Notes: generated from the letters alone by a model not told the origin. DNA of 64,000 nucleotides from Marinifilum fragile JCM 15579 (GCF_001310955.1 NZ_BAZX01000007.1:62001-126000); one strand, 5' to 3'; positions 29,129 through 37,852 are shown, counted from the first letter of the stretch. Numbers and translations are program-made.

Positions 29129-29977
29129 TCAACCAAATTTACCTGTTAGATATTCTTCGGTGCGCTTGTCTTTAGGTGTGGTAAACATTTGTTTTGTTTT
29201 GCCATACTCTACCAACTCTCCAAGATACATAAACATGGAGTAGTCAGAAATACGAGCAGCCTGCGACATGTTGTGCGTTACCAACACAATGGTAAAGTCT
29301 TTCTTCAATTTCACCAGCAAGTCTTCAATTTTCGAAGTTGCAATTGGATCAAGAGCCGAAGTAGGTTCATCAAGCAAAATAATATCAGGAGTATATGCCA
29401 AAGCGCGTGCAATACACAATCTTTGTTGCTGACCTCCAGACAAGAAAGTTCCTCTGTTGTGTAGTGCATCTTTTACTTCGTCCCAAAGTGCCACTTCTCG
29501 CAACGACTTTTCAACGATTTCATCTTTTTCAGATCTCTTTAGTCTAATTCCATTCAAGTTAAAACCTGCGATTACATTATCGTAAATGCTCATGGTAGGA
29601 AATGGATTTGGACGTTGAAACACCATACCAATCTTTCTTCTTAATTGAATTGGATTTAGTTCGTAGATGTTTTCATTGCCCAGATAAACTCCACCTTTAT
29701 TGTGAGTATTTGGATACAATTCGTGCATGCGGTTAATGGCTCTTAAAAGTGTACTTTTTCCGCAGCCCGAAGGACCCATAATTGCTGTGATTTTGTTTTT
29801 GGCAATACCTGCAGATACATTTTGTATTGCATACTTATCTCCTCCATAAGAAACCGACAAATCATCGATTTTTAAAACTGGAGATTCAATATTTTCAATT
29901 GGATTCTTTATCACGACGTTCTCTTTATATTTTTGCTCTGTAGGCATTTGCACTTGTTTTAGTATTGTACTTTCCAT
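29129..29977 (-). CDS. pstB: Phosphate ABC transporter ATP-binding protein PstB
   Basis: This 282-residue ATPase of the phosphate importer has Walker A GPSGCGKST, the Q-loop with MVFQRPNPFPTMSIYDNV, signature LSGGQQQRLCIARALA, Walker B IILLDEPTSALDP and H-loop VTHNMSQAARISD. The first ~35 residues are an extension compared with E. coli PstB. Its start at 29977 overlaps the end of pstA by 19 bp, which points to translational coupling. A second in-frame ATG at 29947 would avoid the overlap and cannot be excluded. Confidence 0.97.
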   Translation of the reverse strand: MESTILKQVQMPTEQKYKENVVIKNPIENIESPVLKIDDLSVSYGGDKYAIQNVSAGIAKNKITAIMGPSGCGKSTLLRAINRMHELYPNTHNKGGVYLGNENIYELNPIQLRRKIGMVFQRPNPFPTMSIYDNVIAGFNLNGIRLKRSEKDEIVEKSLREVALWDEVKDALHNRGTFLSGGQQQRLCIARALAYTPDIILLDEPTSALDPIATSKIEDLLVKLKKDFTIVLVTHNMSQAARISDYSMFMYLGELVEYGKTKQMFTTPKDKRTEEYLTGKFG

Positions 29978-30852
29978 TTTTTCGCGATTGCTTTAGCTGA
30001 TAAATTCAGACCTAGGATTAATAGTAATAAGAATAAGGAGGCGCTCCATATCATATTTACCAGGTTAGGATCGTTATAAAACTCCCAAACCAAGAGAGGT
30101 ACAGCACTTGATGGCTCTGTGATATTGGTATTAACAACAGTGCTTCCCAAAGCTGTAAGCATAAGAGGGGCAGTTTCTCCTGCAATACGTGATATCCCAA
30201 GGATTACTCCGGTTAGGATACCTGAGATACCTGTTGGTAGAATCACTTTAAGAATCACTTTGTGATATGGAACACCTAGTGATAAAGCAGCTTCTTTTAA
30301 TGTGCCTGGTATCATTTTTAATGTTTCCTCTGTTGATCGCACAATTGATGGTAACATCATAATTGATAAGGCAACACTACCAGCCAAAGCGGAGAAACCA
30401 TTGGTCACTGGCTTAACAATCCAGATGTAACCGATTACCCCCAAAACGATTGATGGCACACCCTGAAGCATGTCAACAATAAACCTAACCAAACCTGCAA
30501 ATTTTCCTCCTGCATTCTCGGCAAGATAGGTTCCACAAATAATACCTAACGGAATAGCGATTAATGAAGCTAACCCAACAATGATTAATGTACCTACAAT
30601 ACCATTGGCAATTCCACCAGGAATAATCTCGTTGTTTGCAACAGCCACCATTGCTTCCATGGTATCAGGTGCTTCTTCAAAGAAAAAGCCAATGTTCAAC
30701 TGACGATATCCTTTTATTGCCAATTGGTATAGAATCAGGAATAAAGGCACACCTGAAAGAAAAGCAAGGAAGATCATTACATTGGTAAAAATCTTGTCTT
30801 TCAACAAGCGTTGCTTCATTTTCCTGTCTGATATTTCTGTAGAGATATTCAT
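29959..30852 (-). CDS. pstA: Phosphate ABC transporter permease PstA
   Basis: The 297-residue protein has six membrane spans and the binding-protein-dependent permease signature near 190-210 (LKEAALSLGVPYHKVILKVILP, here EAALSLGVPYHKV). Further PstA marks are DMLQGVPSIVLGVIGY and GISRIAGETAPLMLTALG. It forms the membrane channel together with PstC. pstC lies 18 bp upstream. Confidence 0.96.
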   Translation of the reverse strand: MNISTEISDRKMKQRLLKDKIFTNVMIFLAFLSGVPLFLILYQLAIKGYRQLNIGFFFEEAPDTMEAMVAVANNEIIPGGIANGIVGTLIIVGLASLIAIPLGIICGTYLAENAGGKFAGLVRFIVDMLQGVPSIVLGVIGYIWIVKPVTNGFSALAGSVALSIMMLPSIVRSTEETLKMIPGTLKEAALSLGVPYHKVILKVILPTGISGILTGVILGISRIAGETAPLMLTALGSTVVNTNITEPSSAVPLLVWEFYNDPNLVNMIWSASLFLLLLILGLNLSAKAIAKKWKVQY

Positions 30853-30870
30853 TTCTTTATATAATAAAGG

Positions 30871-31725
30871 CTAAGCCGATAATTTTTTCATGATTAATTT
30901 TCCGATATAATTTACTATACCGGTGATGACGAACAGGATCAAGCCGATCTCAATAAGAGAAGTATATTTTAATCCTTCTGCTTCGCCAAACTGGTTCGCA
31001 ATTAAACTGGCCATGGTGTTTCCCAAATCAAAAATTCCTGATGGCATATTATTGGAATTACCAATAAGCATGGTAACTGCCATGGTTTCACCAATTGCTC
31101 TACCCAGTGCAAGTATATAACCTGCAAATATTCCAGAACCTGCGTTCGGAACAATTACGTTTTTTACTACCTCGAAGCGTGTTGCTCCAAGTGAATAAGC
31201 AGCTTCTTTTAAACTACCAGGAACCATTGAGATTACTTCGGCACCAAGTGAAGAAGCATATGGAATAATCATGATCGCTAGAATAACCGATGATGTGAAT
31301 ATTCCGAATCCTTGTGCATTAAGACCCAATTCTGCAACCAATGGTTTTAGTGCATAAAACCCCCACAATCCGTATACAACCGATGGAATACCAGCCAATA
31401 GATCAACTACCGATCTTAAAAAGGAAGGCAAGGCACCATTTTTAAAATATTCGCCTAAGAATAAGGAAATTGAAAAAGCGAATGGAAATGTAATGATTAA
31501 AGCCAGAATGGATGTTAGGAGAGTACCTATTATGAATGGTAAAGCACCATAGGTTTCACGTCCTTCTGTTGGATCCCATTCTGTAGAAAATAAAAATCCA
31601 AACCCAAACTCTTTAAAAGAAGGGATGGAGCCAACAAATAGTGTAGCAACAATTCCCAGGGCAATTAACACCATAAGAATACCGCTGCCAACTAATAAAT
31701 ATTTGAAGATTTTTTCGCTGTTCAT
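30871..31725 (-). CDS. pstC: Phosphate ABC transporter permease PstC
   Basis: The 284-residue protein has six spans, the segment VDLLAGIPSVVYGLWGFYAL, the EAA loop EAAYSLGATRFEVVKNVIVP (about 185-205) and LGRAIGETMAVTMLIG, all typical of PstC. It pairs with PstA. It follows pstS after 113 bp that contain a long-loop inverted repeat. Confidence 0.96.
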   Translation of the reverse strand: MNSEKIFKYLLVGSGILMVLIALGIVATLFVGSIPSFKEFGFGFLFSTEWDPTEGRETYGALPFIIGTLLTSILALIITFPFAFSISLFLGEYFKNGALPSFLRSVVDLLAGIPSVVYGLWGFYALKPLVAELGLNAQGFGIFTSSVILAIMIIPYASSLGAEVISMVPGSLKEAAYSLGATRFEVVKNVIVPNAGSGIFAGYILALGRAIGETMAVTMLIGNSNNMPSGIFDLGNTMASLIANQFGEAEGLKYTSLIEIGLILFVITGIVNYIGKLIMKKLSA

Positions 31726-31754
31726 AAGATTTGAACGATTCAGTGTAATAGAAG

Positions 31755-31817
31755 AACGAGCTTGTATCAGCTAATAGTCTGGAGAACTAATTGAAAACAA
31801 GTTGAGACAAGCTCGTT
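31755..31817 (-). promoter_or_regulatory. Inverted repeat between pstS and pstC
   Basis: AACGAGCTTGT and its complement ACAAGCTCGTT (11 bp, perfect) enclose ~41 bases in the pstS-pstC gap. On the pst transcript this gives a stem just past the pstS stop. It has no T run. Such stems often protect the upstream part of a messenger or stop part of the transcription, which would yield more PstS than PstC. That role is inference. Confidence 0.6.
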
Positions 31818-31838
31818 GTTTGACCAAAGTCAATTGTT

Positions 31839-32909
31839 TTATTTTAATGCTTTTCCGTTATAAGTTACCTTATTAAGAACTGCTTTTGCTTTAGCTACTG
31901 CAGCTTCTGGAAGAGGAGCATAGTGTACTTTTGTAGTTTCTTTTTGAGCTTCCGGACTTACAACCCACTCAATTAATTTGATGGTTTGTGCAGCTTGATC
32001 AGCGCTTCTGTCGTTGTAGTTTTGTTCTTTGTAAAGAATTAACCAGGTAAAGCTAGAGATAGGATATCCATCAACAGCATCAGTATTGGTTAGGCTTACA
32101 CGAGTATCAGCTGGCATTTCGCCTTTTGCAGATGCACTTACAGATTCAACAGAAGGATGAATAAAGTTACCAGCTTTGTTCTGGATGCTTGCTACAGGAA
32201 TGCCCATTGCGAAAGCATACTCAGATCCGATGTAACCAATAGCACCTTCGGTTTGGCTAATTGTACCAGCAACACCAGGGTTTCCTTTTGCACCAATACC
32301 AACTGGCCACTTTAAAGCTTTACCAGCACCAATTTTTTCTTTCCATTCAGCACTTACTTTGCTCATGTAATCACTAAAGATGAAAGTAGTACCTGATCCG
32401 TCTGAACGATAAACTACCGTAATTTCCATATCTGGTAATTTTACATCTGGGTTCACAGCTGCTATTTTGGCATCACTCCAGTTGGTAATCTTACCCATGA
32501 AAACACCTTCCATTAATTCAGGAGTAAATTTTAACTCAGGCTTGCCTGGTAAGTTATAAGCAGCTACAACAGCTCCCAAACAAGTAGGAACGTGTAGAAC
32601 TTCTCCTGGCATATCAGCTAACTTCTTATCATTTAAGAATGCATCACTTGCTCCAAAGTCAACAATTTTATCTTTTAAGCTTCGAATTCCTCCACCAGAA
32701 CCAATTCCACCATAGGTTACCAATAGACCTTTTTCTTTGGTGTAGCTCTTGAATATTTTGTTATAAAATGGTTGTGGAAAAGTTGCTCCAGCACCTGTAA
32801 TTGTCTTAGCTTTTTCGTTACTTGCAGCTTTATCCTTACCTGCATTTCCGCAACTTGCCATTAGGGCAACTGCAATAACAGCAGTAAAAAGCAATTGAAA
32901 TTTTTTCAT
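31839..32909 (-). CDS. pstS: Phosphate ABC transporter substrate-binding lipoprotein PstS
   Basis: The 356-residue protein starts with a lipoprotein signal (LLFTAVIAVALMASC, lipobox MASC at 17-20), so it is tethered to a membrane. Phosphate-contact segments are GAGATFPQPFYNKIF near 40, GSGGGIRSL, VDFGASDAFL, RSDGSGTTFIFSDYM near 168-182, and EGAIGYIGSEYA. It captures phosphate in the periplasm for PstCAB. It is the first gene of the regulon. A Pho box lies ~130 bp upstream. Confidence 0.96.
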   Translation of the reverse strand: MKKFQLLFTAVIAVALMASCGNAGKDKAASNEKAKTITGAGATFPQPFYNKIFKSYTKEKGLLVTYGGIGSGGGIRSLKDKIVDFGASDAFLNDKKLADMPGEVLHVPTCLGAVVAAYNLPGKPELKFTPELMEGVFMGKITNWSDAKIAAVNPDVKLPDMEITVVYRSDGSGTTFIFSDYMSKVSAEWKEKIGAGKALKWPVGIGAKGNPGVAGTISQTEGAIGYIGSEYAFAMGIPVASIQNKAGNFIHPSVESVSASAKGEMPADTRVSLTNTDAVDGYPISSFTWLILYKEQNYNDRSADQAAQTIKLIEWVVSPEAQKETTKVHYAPLPEAAVAKAKAVLNKVTYNGKALK

Positions 32910-33036
32910 TCTGGTTTAAATTTTAGTTTTAAAAACGATTATTCTTATTTTTTTAATATTTTAAAATCTGATTTGATACGTTACATAGTATATAAAAGAC
33001 TAACTTGTATCTTTTCACACTGCAATGTTAAAACAC

Positions 33037-33058
33037 TAATGTTACAGGAATATTACAG
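33037..33058 (-). promoter_or_regulatory. Pho box upstream of pstS
   Basis: The minus strand reads CTGTAAT ATTC CTGTAAC ATTA: two 7-bp direct repeats with 11-bp spacing, each one base from the E. coli PhoB half-site CTGTCAT or CTGTCAC. It is 128 bp before the pstS start. Flanking TTAACATTG words on both sides may be weaker half-sites. Confidence 0.75.
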
Positions 33059-33158
33059 CAATGTTAATAAATCGTTACTAGTTGTAAGTATCAACAAATC
33101 AGCAGTAAAGCTTTGAAAAGAAATTTTAAGAGAGGATTTTAATGTAACTTTAGAATGG

Positions 33159-33180
33159 AGATTTACATTCATTGTTACAA
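33159..33180 (-). promoter_or_regulatory. Possible second, weaker Pho box
   Basis: The minus strand reads TTGTAAC AATG AATGTAA ATCT, again a 7+4+7+4 pattern but with poorer half-sites. It lies ~100 bp further from pstS and could instead serve the sirtuin gene on the other strand. Confidence 0.35.
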
Positions 33181-33200
33181 GTAAAATATTGAATTATATC

Positions 33201-33335
33201 ATGAAACGTTCGTTGATAAATAATTACTACCCCGATAGCTATCAGCACATACGAGAAGAGCCCGTTCTGAATTTTATTCGGGAATTATTTATGAATAGTA
33301 AGTTCCATCTTACAGCTACAAGAAAATTATTATAA
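33201..33335 (+). CDS. Possible 44-residue leader peptide upstream of the sirtuin gene
   Basis: An ATG at 33201 opens a frame of 44 codons whose TAA ends one base before the sirtuin ATG at 33337. The product is basic, with no membrane span (starts MKRSLINNYYPDSYQH, ends TATRKLL). The tight junction suggests translational coupling. Against it: the frame contains a CCGATAGCTATC palindrome that looks like a dispersed repeat, and I recognise no family. Treat as tentative. Confidence 0.35.
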   Translation: MKRSLINNYYPDSYQHIREEPVLNFIRELFMNSKFHLTATRKLL

Positions 33336-33336
33336 G

Positions 33337-34074
33337 ATGAAAGAAGATTTACAAAAGGTTGCCGATATCATCTCCAATTCAAAATCGATGATTGCTTTTA
33401 CAGGTGCGGGAGTATCCGTTGAAAGTGGAATACCGCCCTTTAGAGGACCAAATGGATTGTGGAGTAGATATGATCCCCAATGTCTGGATTTAGATTATTT
33501 TCACTTGAATCCTGTTGAATCCTGGAAGGCTATAAAGTCTATCTTTTATGATTTTTTTGGAAAAGCAAGCTATAATGGTGCACACAAAGTGTTGGCACAG
33601 CTAGAGGAGAAGGGGTTGCTAAAAGCGGTGGTGACTCAGAATATCGATAATTTGCATCAGGAGGCAGGTTCAAAAATTGTGTATGAATTTCATGGCAATT
33701 CCCAAAAACTGATTTGTTTGCAATGCGGTAAAATCTATCTTCCATCTGAGGTGAATTTGGATGAATTGCCTCCCAAATGTGTAAAGGACAAGAAAATTTT
33801 GAAGCCAGATTTTGTGTTTTTTGGTGAAGATATACCAGAAGTTGCTTATCGAAAATCTTTACAGGCGGCTAGAGCTGCTGATGTGGTGTTGGTAATTGGA
33901 ACAACCGGAGAGGTAATGCCTGCAGCTATGATTCCTACCGAGGCCAAACGAAATGGAGCAATAGTCATCGAAATCAATACGGAAGAATCGAACTACACAG
34001 ATGGAATTACTGATTTTTTTCTTCAAGGAAAAGCAAGTGAACTTCTAGAAGAAATTTACACGTTGATTAATTAG
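33337..34074 (+). CDS. NAD-dependent protein deacylase, Sir2 family
   Basis: The 245-residue sirtuin has the NAD motifs GAGVSVESGIPPFRG and TQNIDNLHQEAG, and the catalytic His in EFHGNSQ. It removes acyl groups from lysines, consuming NAD and releasing nicotinamide. The zinc site has C-x2-C (ICLQCGK) and a third Cys (PPKCVKDKK), but at the fourth position stands Asp rather than Cys. The C-terminal NAD-binding parts VLVIGTTGEVMPAA and EINTEESNYT are intact. The ribose and acyl pocket lacks the Tyr/Arg pair of SirT5-like enzymes as far as I can see. It follows the small frame at 33201. Confidence 0.93.
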   Translation: MKEDLQKVADIISNSKSMIAFTGAGVSVESGIPPFRGPNGLWSRYDPQCLDLDYFHLNPVESWKAIKSIFYDFFGKASYNGAHKVLAQLEEKGLLKAVVTQNIDNLHQEAGSKIVYEFHGNSQKLICLQCGKIYLPSEVNLDELPPKCVKDKKILKPDFVFFGEDIPEVAYRKSLQAARAADVVLVIGTTGEVMPAAMIPTEAKRNGAIVIEINTEESNYTDGITDFFLQGKASELLEEIYTLIN

Positions 34075-34201
34075 CATTAGGATTGTAATGTATTGGACTT
34101 GTGTGGTATAATAAAGTTAATTTTGTTTTGAATTTTAACAAATACAGATATTCTCTTTTTTAGGAGACATAAACAAAAGTAGATATCGCTGAAAATATTT
34201 T

Positions 34202-34209
34202 ATATTTGT
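34202..34209 (+). promoter_or_regulatory. Candidate -7 element of fabG
   Basis: TATATTTG matches TAnnTTTG exactly, 86 bp before the fabG start. No TTG is at the usual -33 distance. Between it and the gene lies a small hairpin, GCTTC-TTTT-GAAGC (34228-34241). Confidence 0.5.
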
Positions 34210-34294
34210 TAGCGATTTTGGTGTTTGAGCTTCTTTTGAAGCGGGAACATCATCCTTAATAAAGAATATATTTTTAATAAAAATAGAATTTCAA

Positions 34295-35041
34295 ATGAAG
34301 TTATTAGAAGGAAAAACAGCGATTGTTACCGGTGCTTCTCGTGGTATTGGTAAAGCGGTTGCAATTGAATTTGCAAAACAAGGTTGTAATGTTGCTTTTA
34401 CTGATTTGTTCTACAACGAACAAGCAATGGAAACTGAAAAGGAAATTGCTTCTTACGGAGTTAAAGCAAAAGGATATGCCTCTGACGCAAGTAACTTTGC
34501 TGATACAGATAAGGTAGTTGCTGAAATCGTAAAAGAATTTGGTGCTATTGATATCTTGGTAAACAATGCTGGTATTACTCAAGATACTTTATTAATGCGT
34601 ATGACAGAAGAGCAGTGGGACGCAGTAATTAATGTGAACTTGAAATCTGTTTTCAACTTTACTAAAGCAGCTCAAAGAACAATGTTGAAGCAGCGCAGTG
34701 GTTCTATCATCAACATGAGTTCTGTAGTTGGTGTTAGCGGTAATGCTGGGCAGGCAAACTATTCAGCTTCTAAAGCAGGTATCATCGGATTCACGAAGTC
34801 TGTTGCGAAAGAGTTAGGTTCTAGAGGTATCCGTTCTAATGCAATTGCTCCAGGTTTCATTATTACAGAAATGACTGGTAAATTACCTGAAGATGTAGTA
34901 AAAGACTGGGCTGGTAAAATTCCATTGAAAAGAGGTGGTACACCAGAAGAAATTGCTAAAACTTGTGTGTACTTAGGATCTGATTTGTCTTCATACGTAA
35001 CAGGTCAAACTCTTCACGTTTGTGGTGGTATGAACATGTAA
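34295..35041 (+). CDS. fabG: 3-oxoacyl-ACP reductase FabG
   Basis: FabG reduces 3-oxoacyl-ACP with NADPH in each round of fatty-acid elongation. The 248-residue SDR protein has the cofactor motif TGASRGIGKA, NNAGITQD, the catalytic Ser-Tyr-Lys set (INMSSVVG, then YSASKAG), IAPGFIITEMT and the C-terminal SDLSSYVTGQTLHVCGGM that is typical of FabG. The gene has its own likely promoter and a perfect terminator, so it is a single-gene unit, away from the fab cluster. Codon choice looks like that of a well expressed gene. Confidence 0.95.
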   Translation: MKLLEGKTAIVTGASRGIGKAVAIEFAKQGCNVAFTDLFYNEQAMETEKEIASYGVKAKGYASDASNFADTDKVVAEIVKEFGAIDILVNNAGITQDTLLMRMTEEQWDAVINVNLKSVFNFTKAAQRTMLKQRSGSIINMSSVVGVSGNAGQANYSASKAGIIGFTKSVAKELGSRGIRSNAIAPGFIITEMTGKLPEDVVKDWAGKIPLKRGGTPEEIAKTCVYLGSDLSSYVTGQTLHVCGGMNM

Positions 35042-35064
35042 GAATTATCGTATTTAAGATATGG

Positions 35065-35092
35065 GCCATCTCAATTGAGATGGCTTTTTTTT
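35065..35092 (+). terminator. Rho-independent terminator of fabG
   Basis: GCCATCTCAA is followed directly by TTGAGATGGC and then eight T. It lies 23 bp past the stop. Confidence 0.95.
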
Positions 35093-35228
35093 GCCCACTA
35101 CTTTCTTATTACAATTCATTACATCCAAACTACAGTTGATGTCAATTTGTTTTTTTCTTGTATGCTTTATTTGGAATATTGTATCGTAGGATAAAATATA
35201 AAAGTCACAAAAAATAATATACAAGCAT

Positions 35229-36671
35229 ATGAAAACACATTTACAATTTTTACTAAGCCTAATGGCAGTCGTAATGTTGTCGACATTATCATGTAATGCT
35301 GGAAATGCAGGCAATGGCGATTGGGATATTGTGATTACGAAGAATAACAATTGGCGGGTTGAAAATATTAAAATCTCTACCAATGGTGATATTGAATTTA
35401 ATGAAGACTATACAGATGTAAAAGCCATGTCGGATGATGCTTACATTAAAATAAGCATGGTTAGCTTCGGTATGAAACGTAAGTTGTATATCAGATCCGA
35501 TGAGGGAACAATTAATTATCTTTATTATGAGGGTAGTAAAGAGGTTGATTTTGAACCTAAAGGTCGTGCATGGATGAAGAAAATGCTTCCGGATATTGTT
35601 AGAAATTCGGGCATTGACCTCGAAAATAGAGTGAATAAAATATACAAGAAATCTGGTGTTACAGGATTTTTGAAAGAACTACAGGAGACGGATAGCGATT
35701 ATTATCGTTCGCGTATGGTTAAATATTTACTAAAGAATAATAGCCTAAATAAGAGTGAATTGCAGAGTTTGCTTAGAGAATTTCCATATCGAATTAATTC
35801 GGATTATGAATTGTCGCAGATCTATAAAAAATACAACCCTATATTTATTCAGGATCCTGAGATTTCGGCTGAATTTTTTAACAGTTTAGAAGAGATTTCG
35901 TCCAATTATGAACTCTCCCAGGTTTTAAAATCGGTTTATAAATTAAATGAGCTTAATGAAGAAAACTTTACGCATTTTATTGATGCAATGGGAGATATCA
36001 GCTCATCTTACGAGAAGTCAAACCTAATGAAGATGGCTCTTGCTGATGATAAGCTTACAAATGCACAAATGAATAAATTGTTGAGTGAAGTTGAAGAGCT
36101 TTCATCCAACTATGAAAAATCGCAGATTATTAAATCGATCATTAAGAATGAAGGATTGTCATCAGGCAATGTGGATAAAATTATAGAACTTACTGAGTCT
36201 GTATCTTCTGATTATGAGATGGGACAAATCATCAACTCAATGATTCGAGAAGAGATGATTAGTAAATCCAATTTAAATGAATTCACTGAATTGTTAGGAA
36301 ATATATCATCGAATTATACTTATAAAGGGATTTTAGATCAATTGATTGAGTATGAACAACTGGGAGAGGATCGATTTGACTTTTTATTGAAAGCTTCTGA
36401 TGAAATTTCATCAAGCTATGAATTGAGCAAATTTTATAAATCCCTTTTAATGAAAGGGAATCTAAATAAGAAGCAGCAACTGACACTTATCTCCAAATCA
36501 GAAAATATTTCATCAAATTACGAATTGGCAAGCTTTCTTCTAATAGCTACCCACGAAATGAATTTGGACGATGAGGAAATTAAAGATGCTTTAATTAAAG
36601 CAACACAGGGAATAAGCTCAGAGTACGAATATGGCAAAGTAATGAAAGCCATTTACTCAAAAGGAAAGTAA
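35229..36671 (+). CDS. Lipoprotein with tandem 34-residue SSxYE repeats
   Basis: The 480-residue protein has a lipoprotein signal (LLSLMAVVMLSTLSC, lipobox LSC at about 20-22). Residues ~28-125 are beta-rich, with WRVENIKISTNGDIEF near the start. From about 155 to the end follow roughly nine helical repeats of 34 residues. Each begins with (I/L/V)SS(N/S/D)YE and holds a helix pair (for example ISSNYELSQVLKSV, LSSNYEKSQIIKSI, VSSDYEMGQIINSM). Similar SDYE repeats occur in proteins near M56/BlaR1-type sensors. I know no proven function. Three signalling genes follow on the same strand, so it may be their sensory or effector partner. That is inference. Confidence 0.8.
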   Translation: MKTHLQFLLSLMAVVMLSTLSCNAGNAGNGDWDIVITKNNNWRVENIKISTNGDIEFNEDYTDVKAMSDDAYIKISMVSFGMKRKLYIRSDEGTINYLYYEGSKEVDFEPKGRAWMKKMLPDIVRNSGIDLENRVNKIYKKSGVTGFLKELQETDSDYYRSRMVKYLLKNNSLNKSELQSLLREFPYRINSDYELSQIYKKYNPIFIQDPEISAEFFNSLEEISSNYELSQVLKSVYKLNELNEENFTHFIDAMGDISSSYEKSNLMKMALADDKLTNAQMNKLLSEVEELSSNYEKSQIIKSIIKNEGLSSGNVDKIIELTESVSSDYEMGQIINSMIREEMISKSNLNEFTELLGNISSNYTYKGILDQLIEYEQLGEDRFDFLLKASDEISSSYELSKFYKSLLMKGNLNKKQQLTLISKSENISSNYELASFLLIATHEMNLDDEEIKDALIKATQGISSEYEYGKVMKAIYSKGK

Positions 36672-36690
36672 GGAAATAGATGTTATAAGA

Positions 36691-36730
36691 TCGATTTATC
36701 GGGTGAAAAACTCGATAAATCGAATTCTTT
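36691..36730 (+). terminator. Hairpin between the repeat lipoprotein and the LytS-type kinase genes
   Basis: TCGATTTATCG and CGATAAATCGA pair perfectly around an 11-base loop and are followed by ATTCTTTTAG. The T tract is short, so this may be a partial terminator. The GTG at 36703 that opens the longest frame of the kinase lies in the loop, which argues against it as the real start. Confidence 0.65.
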
Positions 36731-36798
36731 TAGAAAGATTGCAATTCGACAAAATCATTGCCGTATCTTTAATTGTAAATTCAGAGAAATCCATAATC

Positions 36799-37842
36799 GT
36801 GAATAAAAACCTCCGCTTTATTATCATTGGTCCTATACTTGGAATGCTATGTTACATTCTTGCATTTTATAGTTATGTAGGGGAATTACCTGGTTTTGAA
36901 TATCAGTTAACCGGATATCTGCCTAGTGCAATATTTGGTTTTTGGGCTGGTATTTCTACCTTATTTGTTGGAAAGTATCTCAATAAATTGGTGAGTTGGA
37001 AACAGCGACACGCCATACGTTTTTTAATCCAAAGCTCAACTTTGTATATTATTGGTTTGATTCTAATCGCCATTTATTCCGAAATGTTCTTGATTTCTTT
37101 AAAGGGTGATTTAAGTTATTCTCAATTTTGGTTGATATACAATGATGAAATATTTAAGACACTTTTGATACTGTTTTTGGTGGTTCTTGTGTATTGTATT
37201 ATCGATTTCATGATCTACTCATTCAATCAGATGCGCGAAGAGGAAATCAAATCGGTGGAGCTGATGAACAATCAGCTAAATCTACAATTTGAAGCATTGA
37301 AATCCCAATTGAATCCACATTTCTTATTTAATTCTTTAAATACCATTTCATCTTTACTTTACAAGGATAAGGAAGTGGCTGAGAAGTTTATTCGAATGTT
37401 TGCTGAAAGTTATCGATTTATATTTAAGCAAAACAATAGGCCGTTAATCCCACTCCAGAAGGAATTGGATTTTGTTCAATCATACAATTATTTGTTGCAA
37501 GTAAGATTTCAGGAGGCCTATGAATTAAAAATTAATATTCCTGAAAATGCTATGGAATCATATGTTCCACCACTTTCTGTTCAAATGCTTGTTGAAAATG
37601 CCATTAAGCACAATCTAATTTCACAAACATCTCCTTTGTTAGTTGATATAGAAATTGATAATAATTATTTGTGCGTTAAAAACAACATAAATCCATTACG
37701 AGAGCAACCAGAATCATTTCAAATTGGCATTGAGAATATTAAAAAACGATATTCATATTTTACCAATGACAGTATTCTGCTGGATAAAAATGAGCACTTT
37801 AAAGTAAGCTTGCCTTTAATACTTCAATCGGAAAATAATTAA
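36799..37842 (+). CDS. LytS-type sensor histidine kinase (active partner)
   Basis: From the GTG at 36799 the product is 347 residues; a GTG at 36703 would add 32 residues but falls in a hairpin loop. Four membrane spans fill the first ~150 residues (FIIIGPILGMLCYILAFY and others). A coiled linker follows (QMREEEIKSVELMNNQLNLQ). The His_kinase domain has the phospho-accepting His in LKSQLNPHFLFNSLNTISSLL, here SQLNPHFLFNSLN. The ATPase part has MLVENAIKHN (N box) and IGIENIKKRY (G box). It should phosphorylate the LytTR regulator encoded two genes on. The next gene is its degenerate paralogue, after 10 bp. Confidence 0.87.
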   Translation: MNKNLRFIIIGPILGMLCYILAFYSYVGELPGFEYQLTGYLPSAIFGFWAGISTLFVGKYLNKLVSWKQRHAIRFLIQSSTLYIIGLILIAIYSEMFLISLKGDLSYSQFWLIYNDEIFKTLLILFLVVLVYCIIDFMIYSFNQMREEEIKSVELMNNQLNLQFEALKSQLNPHFLFNSLNTISSLLYKDKEVAEKFIRMFAESYRFIFKQNNRPLIPLQKELDFVQSYNYLLQVRFQEAYELKINIPENAMESYVPPLSVQMLVENAIKHNLISQTSPLLVDIEIDNNYLCVKNNINPLREQPESFQIGIENIKKRYSYFTNDSILLDKNEHFKVSLPLILQSENN

Positions 37843-37852
37843 TGTTTACCTT

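Noticed and set aside
36703..36798. N-terminal extension of the LytS-type kinase from the GTG at 36703
   Set aside because: The GTG lies in the loop of a perfect 11-bp hairpin, and the extra residues are not part of the membrane domain.
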